Origin: Mangifera indica | Lineage: Eukaryota; Streptophyta; Magnoliopsida; Sapindales; Anacardiaceae | DNA length: 64,000 nucleotides | NCBI RefSeq assembly: GCF_011075055.1 | Contig: NC_058149.1 | Coordinates: 5,028,449 to 5,092,448, forward strand | Direction of reading: 5' to 3' | In this document: one piece after another, positions 50,920 to 62,100 of the stretch | How the letters are laid out: the number at the start of each line of letters is the position of its first letter | Numbering within the stretch: the stretch's first letter is position 1 | Made by a program: the position numbers and the translations under genes | Notes under the pieces: model-generated | Seen by the model: the letters and a program-made list of their open reading frames with translations, nothing else | What the model was told of the DNA's origin: nothing | Databases searched by the model: none

Positions 50920-51731
50920 ATGTCTACCAGCTTCTTATCAAATCCAGTTGCTGCATCTGGCTATATTGGCCTCAAACCCAACTCAAATACTTTGTTTCCT
51001 GTCATGGAGACTATTGCATGGAGGAGGAAAACCACCTCAAATGGTTCAAAAACTACATGCATGAAGGTAAGTGACTTGATTAGTTAATAATTTGTGACTA
51101 CTCATCAAGGTTTTCATATATATCACTATGGTCACTGATCAATTTTATTTTTTCTGGTTTTTGTGCCATGTGTGGTGTTGTGCATTGTTTAATAGACGTG
51201 GAATCCGATCAATAACAAAAAGTATGAGGCCCTCTCCTACCTCCCTCCTCTTTCAGATGACTCAATAGCAAAGGAGGTTGATTTCATGCTCAAAAAAGGA
51301 TGGATTCCATGCCTTGAATTTGATGAGGTAAGCCACACAAAACAACAGATGCCATCCCGTTGTAGTAGTTACCCGTTGTAGGAACTACTCAATCTCAGTC
51401 ATAAGCAAACTAATCTTAATCATGCTCTTGAATTTAATGTTGTCAAACCACTGAACTTGTATTGTTATTGGCCTTTATTTTTCTTGTATAAAATTTTGGT
51501 TAGGTGGGACATGTGCACAGGGAGAATAGTAGGATGCCAGGATACTATGACGGGAGATATTGGACCCTGTGGAAATTGCCAATGTTTGGCTGCAACGACT
51601 CATCTCAAGTTCTGAATGAAATCCATGAGTGCAAAAAGACATACCCAAATGCTTATATTCGTTGTTTGGCATTTGACAATCAGAAACATGTTCAGCGCAT
51701 GGCCTTTGTCATTCAAAAACCTGCCCACTGA
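50920..51731 (+). CDS. RBCS: Ribulose-1,5-bisphosphate carboxylase/oxygenase small subunit, divergent copy, three exons
   Basis: Exons 50920-51066, 51196-51327 and 51504-51731 join in frame to 168 residues. The protein is the nuclear-encoded small subunit that assembles with eight plastid large subunits into Rubisco in the stroma. Residues 1-47 are Ser/Thr/Lys-rich and act as a probable transit peptide; the mature chain would start at Met48 in '[16 protein letters not shown]', where typical copies read MQVWPP. Intron 1 falls right after the mature Met-Lys and intron 2 before '[20 protein letters not shown]', the standard RbcS positions. Conserved '[19 protein letters not shown]', 'GWIPCLEF' and 'LWKLPMFGC' are intact. 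Unusual features: Thr-Trp-Asn at the mature start, a Cys-containing '[20 protein letters not shown]' segment, and an end in KPAH rather than KPPG-F/Y. It may be a minor, organ-specific (T-type-like) isoform rather than the leaf form; that is inference. Confidence 0.9.
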
Positions 51732-52791
51732 AATTTCTGTTGTCTGCTTTGCTGTTATGTGATAAAACAAGTTAAATGGTTCAAGAGTCTTTTGAGTGTG
51801 GCTTTTGTTTGGTGGAGAAACTTTTGTTTTAAATAATCAATCAATCAAAATGATGTGACTGGTCTTGTTACGAGCCCACAGTTTAAAGTTTCATTTCTGT
51901 GGGCAGCTTATGGGAATGCCAGTGGTTTTACTTCTAGTTGGTACTTGTACCTTTCTCGGGCTTTGATTTTTCTTTTATTTGGCCAATCAGACTGTAATTT
52001 TGTGTTATCATAAATTGTTATTTTAATATGAAGGTTCTTCCTCAACATTATCAATTATTTTACAGGCTGTCTATGCCCTGGGTAGTAAATATTGGAACGG
52101 GAAAAAAACAATATATAAATTATATTAATATGATAATAAAAAATATTTTTATAAAAAAATATTTTTAAAATTTATATACAGAAAAAATGGAAAATAGAAT
52201 ATATATAATATATAGTTAATAATATATTTATAAAAGTATGATAATATGATAATAATTTTACAACCTTTTATGAATATTTTATTAAAAATTAATATAGTAA
52301 TTTAAATATAAAATATTTAATTAATTATTAAATATAATATAATATAATATATAATTAAAATTTTTTATATAATAAGTAACGTATTAGTTAGTTGAGAAAA
52401 ATAAATAAATTAATCGGTTTAGATTTTCAATTTCAAATTAGAGTGAATTTTTATATAGGTCATAAAAAAGGAAAACAAAAAATTAGAACTTAAAATTAAG
52501 AAATAAATGTTCTTGAGTTTTTTTAAATGATGTGATATTTTTGTAAATAATTAAAAATAAAAGAAATAATTTTATATTTTAAATTTAGTAAAAAATTAAA
52601 ATATATAGCAAACGTAAAATATGGTGTATAATTTGTGTTTAATACTAGAAAGACTTAAAGTATGAATTTAATATGTTTAGGTTCAAAATTTTTTTTGAAT
52701 ATGTTTAATATGCGAATAACACGCGAGCGCAAATAATACGCATAGTGAGGGTCTATGCATGTAGGGTCACGCATGTTGTTAATTTCCTAAA
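51732..52791. other. RbcS 3' region and AT-rich spacer
   Basis: About 51732-52080 probably holds the RbcS 3' UTR. 52080-52700 is almost pure A/T with no frame or repeat end that I can define. Confidence 0.5.
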
Positions 52792-52800
52792 TATTAAAGG

Positions 52801-53540
52801 GGCAAGGACTATTTCCCATCCAAATTTTAGCCAATTCTGAAAAACACATTTGTGACATTATAAAAACTCAAACACTCACATAAGGGTTATTTTCTGTTAG
52901 AGACAAAAATAAAATTGTTATTTTACCATTAAACCCTAAAAATTTATATTATTTTCTCCTTTTAATTTAGAAAACTAACAATTCCCCCCTTAAATAATTA
53001 AACTTTGAAAAGTTACATTTTTCTCCTAAGGTTTTTCTTCCATCTCTGATGATCAGATGTTGTTCTCGCCATCAATCGACATTTCCATCATCTTTTTCTC
53101 TTACCATCGACATTTTCACCGAACCAGTTTCGTTGAATAAAGATGAATTATTTTTGTCCAACAAAGAGACAAAAACGATTCATTAGATAAAAATGGTTCG
53201 TTTTCATCCAATGAAATTGATCTAATGGGAATGTTGATGGTGGGAGAAGAAAATAGTATAAAAGTCGATCGATGGTGGGAACGACATTTAGTCATCGGAG
53301 ATGGAACAAAAAACTCTAAAGAGAGAATACAACTTTTCAAAATTTAATTGTAAGGGGAATGGTTAGTTTTCTACATTAAAGAGAAAAATAATATAAATTT
53401 TTAGGATTTAGTAGTAAAATGATGATTTTACCTTTGTTTATAACAAAAATTAGCACATAAATAAGTGTTTGAGTTTTGAAAATATTACGAATGTATTTTT
53501 GAAAATAGACTAAAACTTAAGTGGAAAATAGTCCTATAAC
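52801..53540. mobile_element. Long-TIR fold-back element, copy D (740 bp)
   Basis: Flanked by TATTAAAGG (52792-52800) and TATTAAAAG (53541-53549), a 9-bp duplication with one mismatch. Left end GGCAAGGACTATTTCCCATC; right end on the opposite strand GTTATAGGACTATTTTCCAC. Arms carry the family blocks around TTTTCTCCTAAGGTTTTTCT and its inverted partner near 53310. It lies about 1 kb downstream of RbcS. No transposase. Confidence 0.82.
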
Positions 53541-53549
53541 TATTAAAAG

Positions 53550-56496
53550 CAATGATTATTTCCCACCCTTGTTTCATCACCCAATGTTCGAAGAAACAAG
53601 GATTCCATCTAGACATGGCGATAGGTCATGTCGAACTAGCCTAAGTGTGATTCGTTTTGTTGGTGAGTCAGGCTCTATGGTGCACTACAATGCAAACCTT
53701 GTGGATCAGGTCAATTCACTAGATGAAGAGAACCTAAGGCACTGTCTAGGAACTTCTGGGCATGTTGTATCATGTTAGGCCTTGGTATGATCTACTATAA
53801 TACTAAAATGTTACAGAAAAAAAAGGTTTAGATCATGTCATGAATCGGTCTGCCTTCTTGATGTGTTTAATTTCACCCTTTAAATTTAAAATTTGTAAGA
53901 AAATTATTATTATTTTATTAAACTATTAAAAATTTCAAAACTTTATTAAATATATTTTTTAGATTTAATTTATATGAATATTAATTAAAAATTATAAAAT
54001 AAATAAATAAATTTACACAGTTGCTTGCGACATTCATCATAGACTTATAAAATTGAATCATTCACATTAGTCGATGCGATTCACAACTGAAATCTGGGAT
54101 TGAAATCGCACTAATGTTGGTGCAACTTGTGACAGAAATTCCAACCAAGTCAACCTACCTTCTTGAGCAAGCCCCAAATAGCACCCAAAACAAAGATAAA
54201 CCTAAACACCTGAGAAGCCTCACTATCGAGACAAATGATACCAAAACACAACAAAAAGCCAGGAAACCGAGAAATAGTAGGGTTAAACGGGCCGAACGAA
54301 GGTGAGGCACACGGACATAAAAATTGAAAACAGACGAAATGATAGCAGGAAAGAAAGTTGGATTGAAACAAAGGTAATGACCGAACAAAACAGGAAAAAA
54401 AATACAAGAAAAGTTAGCAGTCGAGTAGGTGGAAACGGGTGAGGGGACCATGCAGGTTGATTGGAGAAGGGTGGTGGGACACTGGTTGATATGCAGGTAG
54501 ATTTAAGGGTGGTGGAGTGGGCTGGAGGGGAGGTCGAATGGGGAAAGGGGTAGCGATAGGTTGTTTGGGCTGCCATGAAACTTCATTATGAGGTAGAGAA
54601 AGCAAAATGTTTCCCCCGAAACTAATACATGTCTGATGCATTCTTCCAGTCTATTGCCTTTACCTGCAGAATTACTAGTAGTGTATGCACTAGAGAAAAC
54701 CAACAGCAACAGGATTAATTTGGTCCATGAAGCCCTGCAGTAGCAGGTAATATTGGATACAGCTTCAACCTTGTCTACAGCTGTTGATTGAATACAGCCA
54801 ATACATATCAGATAGAAGAATGGAGTTTCTCCTATCTCTTCCTAAAAACAGAATAATTTGTTCCAGCAAGATACGCTGAAGTTCTCAGTTACAGATTCAA
54901 GACCAGAAAATGCACTTTGCTGAACCATTACAAAGATGGCCAATGAACCCACACAACAAGAGCGATCACTGAAACTGTATCTAAATTCAGTCATTTGCTT
55001 GCTCAAGTATTAGTAAAACCAACTTGATCATACCAGCGTAAAATGAAAGGCTTGTCTCAATGGTCCAATATTACACATCAAGAATTACTCAATTAAAATG
55101 TCATAAGGTTCATTTTTCTGTCAGGTTTCAGGAATCCATGTCCCCAGCTTGTTCAACTTGTGCATACCTGAATATAACATAAAACTGATAATTATAATAT
55201 ACTCATTTCACAATACAGAGTGAAAAAAAGTAATATACTCCTTTCACAATCCAGAGTATAAAAAAGACCATATAATTGACTCTCTGAATACTTGCTTTGT
55301 TTTAATAATTTATACATCAAAGGCAAAATCAAAATGTGGAAAATCTGTTGTACAGCAACAATTAACATATAATTGGAGTTTGTTTTTACTTCAATTTTTT
55401 ATAGTAATCAGTCAAACGTGCAGTATATGCAAATATCATACATCTAAACAGCTTCCAAGATACGTCAACATCAATTAAAACCAAAAATAATGAACTGCCT
55501 TCAATATGACTATGTTAGATATCACTATCAGCATTCGAAACTAAAGTAGAGGGATAAAACTCATTAAATAAGGAAAGAAAAGGAGGGGGTGGAAGGAACT
55601 ATGGACTACATTCATAAATATATCTGTTTAGTTAACAATGAAGGATCATAGATATCAATGACTGAAAATGGTGATAAATAATATGGATCATCTTGGTCTT
55701 GTTACAAGGTTAAATGTAATTACAATCATGTTCTACAAAAAGTTATTCAGAGGTAAATATATATGGTATTTTACATGGTGTAATTGAGACTAAATGGTTT
55801 TTATGTATTTACATATATGTATGCCTCTCTATGCACATGTTTGCACTTTGCAGACTCACAGTAACAAATTCAAAAAGGCTTGAGTTCTAGCACAAAATCC
55901 ATCTCCCCCAGCTCAGTTCAATTTTGGCCTCATAACCAAAATCAACCTTGGTATGCAGACTATAACATTGTTAACTTCCAATAACCAATTTGACAATTTT
56001 CCAATGAGTAAAAAGGGAAGTGCTCATAATATGTGAAAATGGTAGAACTTGAACAATATATCGACATTGAAGATTATGATCATACAAAAGTATAGCTGTA
56101 TCATAAAGGATAACTCATGAATTATAATTATGACAAAATATAGGATTTCAAGTTCATCAAGCCCATTAAATATTTTACATCACTGTCTGCCAAAATCATT
56201 TGTTGAGCAACCAAAATATGTAATTACATTAGAGTAAATTAATAAGTTCAATAATACACTGAAATCACCATTATTTTATCATTTACCACATATTTCCTAC
56301 TGTACTCTTAAAAATTCAGATGAAAAGAACCTGAAAAATTCAAAAAGTCACCTGTTGACCCTATTACCTGGACTTTTCACCTTCAGGTTGGAGAATCGTT
56401 AAAAAAAGGTGAGAAAATTATGTGGGTAATACTGCCAAACAATTTATGGGAAAAACAATCTTTTTATTGCTGAGAAATGAAACAACTAAATGGATG
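53550..56496. other. Spacer between copy D and copia-5, with a possible minus-strand terminal exon
   Basis: No convincing gene. Minus-strand frames at 54150-54709 include a proline-rich stretch ('PIRPPLQPTPPPLNLP') but have no recognisable domain and no coherent splice structure. See 55128-55167 for the one candidate exon. Composition here is less AT-extreme than the intergenic DNA to the left, which would suit introns of an unrecognised gene. Confidence 0.35.
55128..55167 (-). other. Candidate terminal coding exon on the minus strand
   Basis: Reading the minus strand, a good 3' splice site (TTATATTCAG) is followed by 40 nt that translate in phase 1 to 'YAQVEQAGDMDS' and a stop. No upstream exon could be linked to it with confidence. 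If real, the gene would extend to higher coordinates and copia-5 would lie in one of its introns. Confidence 0.2.
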
Positions 56497-56501
56497 CCCA
56501 T

Positions 56502-56694
56502 TGTTGAAATATCTGTGGCAATATTATGTAAATAAGGAATACAGTGTAAAATAAGGAATAGGTAGACATCTTTCCTAAGTTAGAATAGAAGTAATCAATA
56601 GCTTTCTTAGATTAGCCAGATACAATTCCTATATAATATTGTACTTTTCTTCAAATTAATATAAGAAAATATTCTCTATTCATCTTTGTTCATA
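56502..56694 (+). repeat. 5' LTR of copia-5 (193 bp)
   Basis: Begins TGTTGAAATATC, ends GTTCATA directly against the primer-binding site. It contains the TATATAATATTGTACTTTTC segment (56630-56650), a plausible TATA region. The LTR pair ends TG...TA, a non-canonical terminus fixed by the perfect target duplication. Confidence 0.9.
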
Positions 56695-56706
56695 TGGTAT
56701 CAGAGC
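56695..56706 (+). other. Primer-binding site of copia-5
   Basis: TGGTATCAGAGC immediately after the LTR; canonical copia match to initiator methionine tRNA. Confidence 0.92.
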
Positions 56707-57319
56707 CTATATAAGGCTTCTAAAATTTTTCCGACATTCCTAACCGATTTCTTGACGATTCCAAGTCCTTCTTCAGCTATTTTCTCCAATAACCGTGCTT
56801 TTTTCCTTTTATGGTTATCATGCCTATACCATTGTGGTCAAAACTGTCTTGTTGACAAACCCCTAGAAGAAGTGTCTCCGTTCGCCGCCGCACGTGCCTC
56901 CACTTGTCGTTCGTTCTCTTGGTTGCTTTTGTTGCCAATCTCCTGTTCTGGTGACTATGCGATGACACCGCCGCTCCCATTGGACTCAAAAGAGGCCGAC
57001 GAGTCTATCTATGGTAACCCCGCCATTATCGTATCCAAGAATCTGTTGCATGGGCCGATCGTTTTCTCCTCGAGTTGTGATCTCTGATCTATTGTTCTAG
57101 TGCCTATGGGACTACACTGTCAACACCATCCTTTTCAAACAACGCTGGTGAACCTTTTTTGATCAACCACGCTCCTGTTCATCATCTGTAGTCTCCATCA
57201 TCACCGGAAAACAACTTCTACTGATTTTTTCCTTCCCTCTACGCTGTGTTCAATCTACCAGCCTCATCTCCAGGTGTTTTTCAACTTCTATCAATTTCTG
57301 GTTGATTTCTCCATGTTGT

Positions 57320-59010
57320 TCGGTTTAATAAGGCTTTTGAGAGCTCCAAATCCAATACGAATTTTTCATTCACTTCTTTCCTTATAATCACGACTGAGAA
57401 GTTGGTTGGCAACAGTAATTATGTTTTGTGGGCTACTTCTATTGAATTGTGGTGTATGAGACAAGGTATTGAGGACTATTTAATGACCAAAACTGCAGAC
57501 ATTAAATCTGATACAACTACCTGAATTAGAATTGATGCTACCTTGTGTAGTTTGTTATGTAATACTATTGACACTCAGCCTCAACCCATTTTCAAGGCTT
57601 ATCGAACATGTTGTGAAATATAGACTCAAGTCAAGCTTCTCTATAGCAATGACATCTAACAATTATGCTCGGTGGTGTCTAATCTGGTTTACTTAAAATA
57701 ATAGGGAATGAGTATGTCAAAGTTTCTTAGATTGATGACCTCTCTTAAAATTGAATTCAACTTACTTCTTCCTGTCGGTAAATCAGCTATAGAAGACTTG
57801 GCTCAACGGGATAAATTCTTTATGGCGTTGACTTTAGCTGCTATCAAGGCTAAAGGACTATTTCCCACCCAAGGTATGCTGCATTCTCAAGTTTCCCCCT
57901 TTAACTATGGAAATACCAAATATCTACCCATAGGCTGTTAAAAAAAACGGATTCAAGGGCAAAATCGTCATTTTATCTGTAATATTAACAATAAATTAAA
58001 ATTTAATCCCCGTTTCACCCTCTGACCCCCAAAAACTAACCATTTCCCCCTAGGCCAAGTTTTGAAAAATAGCATTCCCCCCCCTAGGGTTTAGTTTTCA
58101 ATCGCCGACACCAAATCCGGAGCCATCGCCGACGACGAAGCCTTCCCGACGCACCACCATGCTCCGACGACCTCTCTTCTCTCCTCTGGAACACCGATCG
58201 GCCTAGATCTGGCAAAGACGACGACTTGAAATTTGAAGAGCTTCGTCGTCTTCGTCTGGGAAGACGATCGTCGAACGTCTTCCCACATCTGGGCCGTCGA
58301 ACGTCGTCGTCTTCGTCTTCCCAAGGTCGTCATCATCGTCTGGGAAGACGAAGAGCTTCGTCTCCCGACGAAGCTCTTCAAATTTCAGGTCGTCGTCTTT
58401 GCCAGATCTGGACCGATCGGCGTTCCAGAGGAGAGAAGAGAGGCCGTCGGAGCATGGTGGTCCGTCGAGAAGGCTTCGTCGTCGGCGATGGCTCCGGATT
58501 TGGCATCGGGGATTGAAAACTAAACCCTAGGGGGGGGAATGCCATTTTTCAAAACTTGGCCTAAGGGGAAATGGTTAGTTTTTAGGGGTTAGAGGGGGAA
58601 AAAGAGATTAAAGTTTAAGGCGTTAGGGTTCCGTTAAATTTAACTGCTCATGGGTGGGTATTTGGTATTTTCATAGTTAAAGGGGTGAAACTTGACAATG
58701 AAGCATACCTTGGGTGGGAAATAGTCCTTTGGCCTGCTATCAATCCTAAACTTGATTCTGCTCGGATCAAATTCTGGCCAGTGTTGTTATACTATCCCCT
58801 GATGAAGTCTTTGCTTGATTGCTCTGTGTGTCCTCTCCAGGTGTTGTAATAGGTTCCTCGAGTTTTTTTAGCCTTGACACATTTGCTCTTGCCTTTTAGA
58901 CTCAACAAGGCGATTGTGGTGGTTGAGAAAATCAACCACGGTGTAACTATTGCCACAGACGGGGTCATACTAAAGAAAAATGCTATAAACTACATGGTCG
59001 TCCTCTTTTA
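57320..59010 (+). pseudogene. Copia-5 gag pseudogene, split by fold-back copy E
   Basis: A gag start region reads 'KLVGNSNYVLWATSIELW' near 57400, continues with stops to 'RDKFFMALTLAAI' at 57839, and resumes after the inserted element at 58736 with 'NPKLDSARI'. A complete zinc knuckle, C-N-Y-C-H-R-R-G-H-T-K-E-K-C, lies at 58942-58983. The 56700-57310 stretch is the leader; its open frame (56686-57087) has no recognisable domain. Confidence 0.82.
57848..58734. mobile_element. Long-TIR fold-back element, copy E (887 bp), best preserved
   Basis: Perfect 9-bp target duplication TGCTATCAA at 57839-57847 and 58735-58743. Left end GGCTAAAGGACTATTTCCCA; opposite-strand right end GGCCAAAGGACTATTTCCCA. 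The arms extend about 370 bp each with very few differences: for example CCATCGCCGACGACGAAGCC near 58123 has its exact inverted copy near 58470. The central 140 bp holds further GACGAAGAGCTTCGTC-type hairpins. Because of the palindrome, frames on both strands (58091-58381 minus and 58233-58523 plus) encode nearly the same tail ('FQVVVFARS.PIGVPEERRE'); these are not regarded as genes. No transposase. Confidence 0.92.
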
Positions 59011-59199
59011 GTAGCCAATGTTATTCAGACGGACCTCCCTGATTCCTTTGGCAATCAATCCCAACAATCCTTGACTTTTACAAGTGCTAATTATGAAAAA
59101 TATCTTAAGTATCAAGCCTCTAAGCAATCTTCCTCAAATATTGCTACTGTAACCTACACCAATCACCCACACCAGTCACCCAGCAGTGTGCCTCACTCA

Positions 59200-62100
59200 G
59201 TCTTTTCTTCTCGGCCCATAGGTCCTTGATTTTGATGCTTCTGATCACATTTCTGGTAACCTTACTTTACCTTTCCATTGTACTAAATTTATGTCTCTAC
59301 TTGCTGTTATATTAGCCAATGGATCCATAACCTGAACAAAGGCCATAGGTCATGCACATCCTCTTCTTTGTCTTTACACTCTGTTCTTTATCTACTTGAC
59401 TATCATTTTAATCTTGTTTCTATTAGTAAACTCACTTGTTCTTTAAACTATGTCATTACCTCACTAATGACTCTTTTGTTATACAAGACCACAGTACGGG
59501 TCGGACGATTAGCGCAGGACATGAGTCACAGAGTCTCTACCGTTTACATTTGCCACCTGCTTCTATAACCTGCATGATTACTAATACTCCGATACTTCTT
59601 CACAATTGTCTCGGACACCTTAGTATCTCCAAACTACAAAAGATGATACTTGGTCTTTCTTTTTTGTCGTCTCTTCAGTGTGCGTCATGTCAATTTGAAA
59701 AACATTCTCGAAAATCTTTTTCAAAGTGAGTCGATAATCGGGCTACATCCCCTTTTAAGTTAATTCATTCTAATGTCTGGGAATCTAGTAGAGTCACGTT
59801 TGTTTTAGAGTTTTAATATTTTGTTACGTTCATTGATGATTATTTCCGTTGCACTTGATTGTTTTTAATGAAAAGTCAATCTAAGTTATTTTCTATTTTT
59901 GAATCCTTTTGTGCTGAGATAAAAACATAATTTTCCACTATTACATGTAACTTTTGTAATGATAATGCTTATGAATACTTTTTTGCTCCCTTCACCAAAT
60001 TCATGTCTTCTTAGGGTATTTTACATCAATCCTCTTGTGTTTATACCCCTCAGTAAAATAAGGTTGCGGAACGTAAGAATCGACATCTCATCAAGACTGA
60101 CCTGACCTTTTTTATCCATAATAATGTTCCCTTTTGATTTTGGTCAGATGCAGTCCTCATGCCTGTTTTCTGATAAATCGGATGTCTTCAGTTTTACAAC
60201 ATAAAAAGCCTCAATCTATTTTATATCCTGAACAACCCTTGTATTCTCTTTCCCCTCGTGTCTTTGGATGCACTTGTTTGTTTTATCCATGACTTATCTC
60301 CTGGTCATGACAATTTAACCGCTTGTGCTTTCAAATGTATATTTCTTGGTTATTCCCGTCTCTAGAAAGATTATTGGTGTTATTCTCCTAACACACGTCG
60401 ATATTATCTTTGTGCTTTCAGATGCAGTCCTCATGCCTGTTTTCTGATAAATCAGATGTCTTCTTCAGTTTTACAACATAAAAAGCCTCAATCTATTTTA
60501 TATCTTGAACAACCCCTGTATTCTCTTTCCCCTCGTGTCTTTGGATGCACTTGTTTGTTTTATCCATGACTTATCTCTTGGTCATGACAATTTAACCGCT
60601 TGTGTTTTCAAATGTATATTTCTTGGTTATTCCCGTCTCTAGAAAGATTATTGGTGTTATTCTCCTAACACACGTCGATATTATCTTTCTGCTGACATTA
60701 CCTTTTTTGAGTCCTTTCTTTACTTTTCTTCTTTGTTAGATGATCAACCTATTACGGAAATCCTGTTGTTACCATCTATTGTCCCTTTACCTAGGTCACC
60801 TTCTGAGTCTGCCTCTACGTCTCCCTTTTCTCCTCCCACTGAGAAACCCTCTTCTTTGCCTGGTACCGATATTGTTCATCATCTTGCAGGTGACGTTGTT
60901 GGTGAGTTTGTATCTGAGACTCCTGTGCACCCAATTCCTACTCTAGACTCCTCCACTACTACGGTCCTACCTCCTACTACTCAGTTTTCTATTGTCATTT
61001 GCAAAGATATGCGTTCCACTCGAAATCTTCATCCCATCTATAATTTTCTTAGTTATCATTGGTTATTGTTACCTTTTTATGCCTTTATGTCTACTTTATC
61101 TTCTGTTTCTGTTCCTAACACTATTCGTAAGACACTCTCTGATCCCAGGTGGCAACAAGCAATAGTTAGATGTCTACTTTGCATGCCAATGGTACTTGGG
61201 AATTGGTTTTTCTATCTCCTGGACACTTCACTATTGGTTGTCAATGGACATATACTGTTAAAGTTGGACCAGATGATAAGGTTGACAGATTGAAAGCTTG
61301 TTTAATTGTCAAGAGTTACACTCAGACATTTGGCTTAGACTATTATGAAACATTCTCTCCTGTGGCTAAGATGTCGTCTGTTCGCCTCTTTCTATCTATG
61401 GCTGTTATTCGGTAATGGTCATTATATCAGTTGGATATTAAGAATACTTTTCTTCATGGTGAACTACAAAAGGAGATTTATATGAAGCAACCACTTAGCT
61501 TTGTTGCTCAAGGGGAGTCCAAATTGGTATGTAAACTTTGTCGTTCTTTGTATGGCTTGAAACAGTTTCCTTGTGTCTAGTTTAGTCATTTCAGCATGGT
61601 GATTCAAGAGTTTGGCATGCAGAGGAGCAAGTCTGATCATTCTGTAATCCATAGACATACCTTACAAGGACAATTCATTTATATGGTTGTTAACGTGGAT
61701 GATATTGTTATAATAGGAAGTCATCAAAGCGACATTGAGCAATTAAAACAACATCTATTCAGACACTTTTAAACTAAGGATCTGGAGCCACTTAAGTATT
61801 TTCTTGGCATAGAAGTTGCACAATCTAAGTTTGGAATTGTTATCTCTCAAAGGAAGTATATTCTAGATATTATGGAAGAAACAGAGATGTTAGATTGCAA
61901 ATTTATAGACTCTCCCATGGATCCTATATTAAACTCTTACCTGGACAGGGGGAACCCTTAACAGACCCTGAGAGATATTGAAGGTTGGTTGGTAAACTCA
62001 ATTATCTCACCATTACACGACTTGACCTTTTGTTTTTAGTCAGTGTTGTCAGTTAGTTTCTCTAGTCTCCATGTGACCATTATTGGGATACAGTTATTTG

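Noticed and set aside
54150..54709. Proline-rich minus-strand frame as a gene
   Set aside because: Several overlapping frames of similar length, an in-frame stop just upstream, and no domain or splice context.
58091..58523. Overlapping 96-codon frames on both strands with similar Arg/Ser-rich text
   Set aside because: They are two readings of the palindromic arms of fold-back copy E, not genes.
20800..58743. First reading of the fold-back family target duplications as 7 bp
   Set aside because: Extending each flank by one base on both sides keeps the match in copies A, B, C and E, giving 9 bp. In copy C the element-side base differs (T) and still matches, which decides it.
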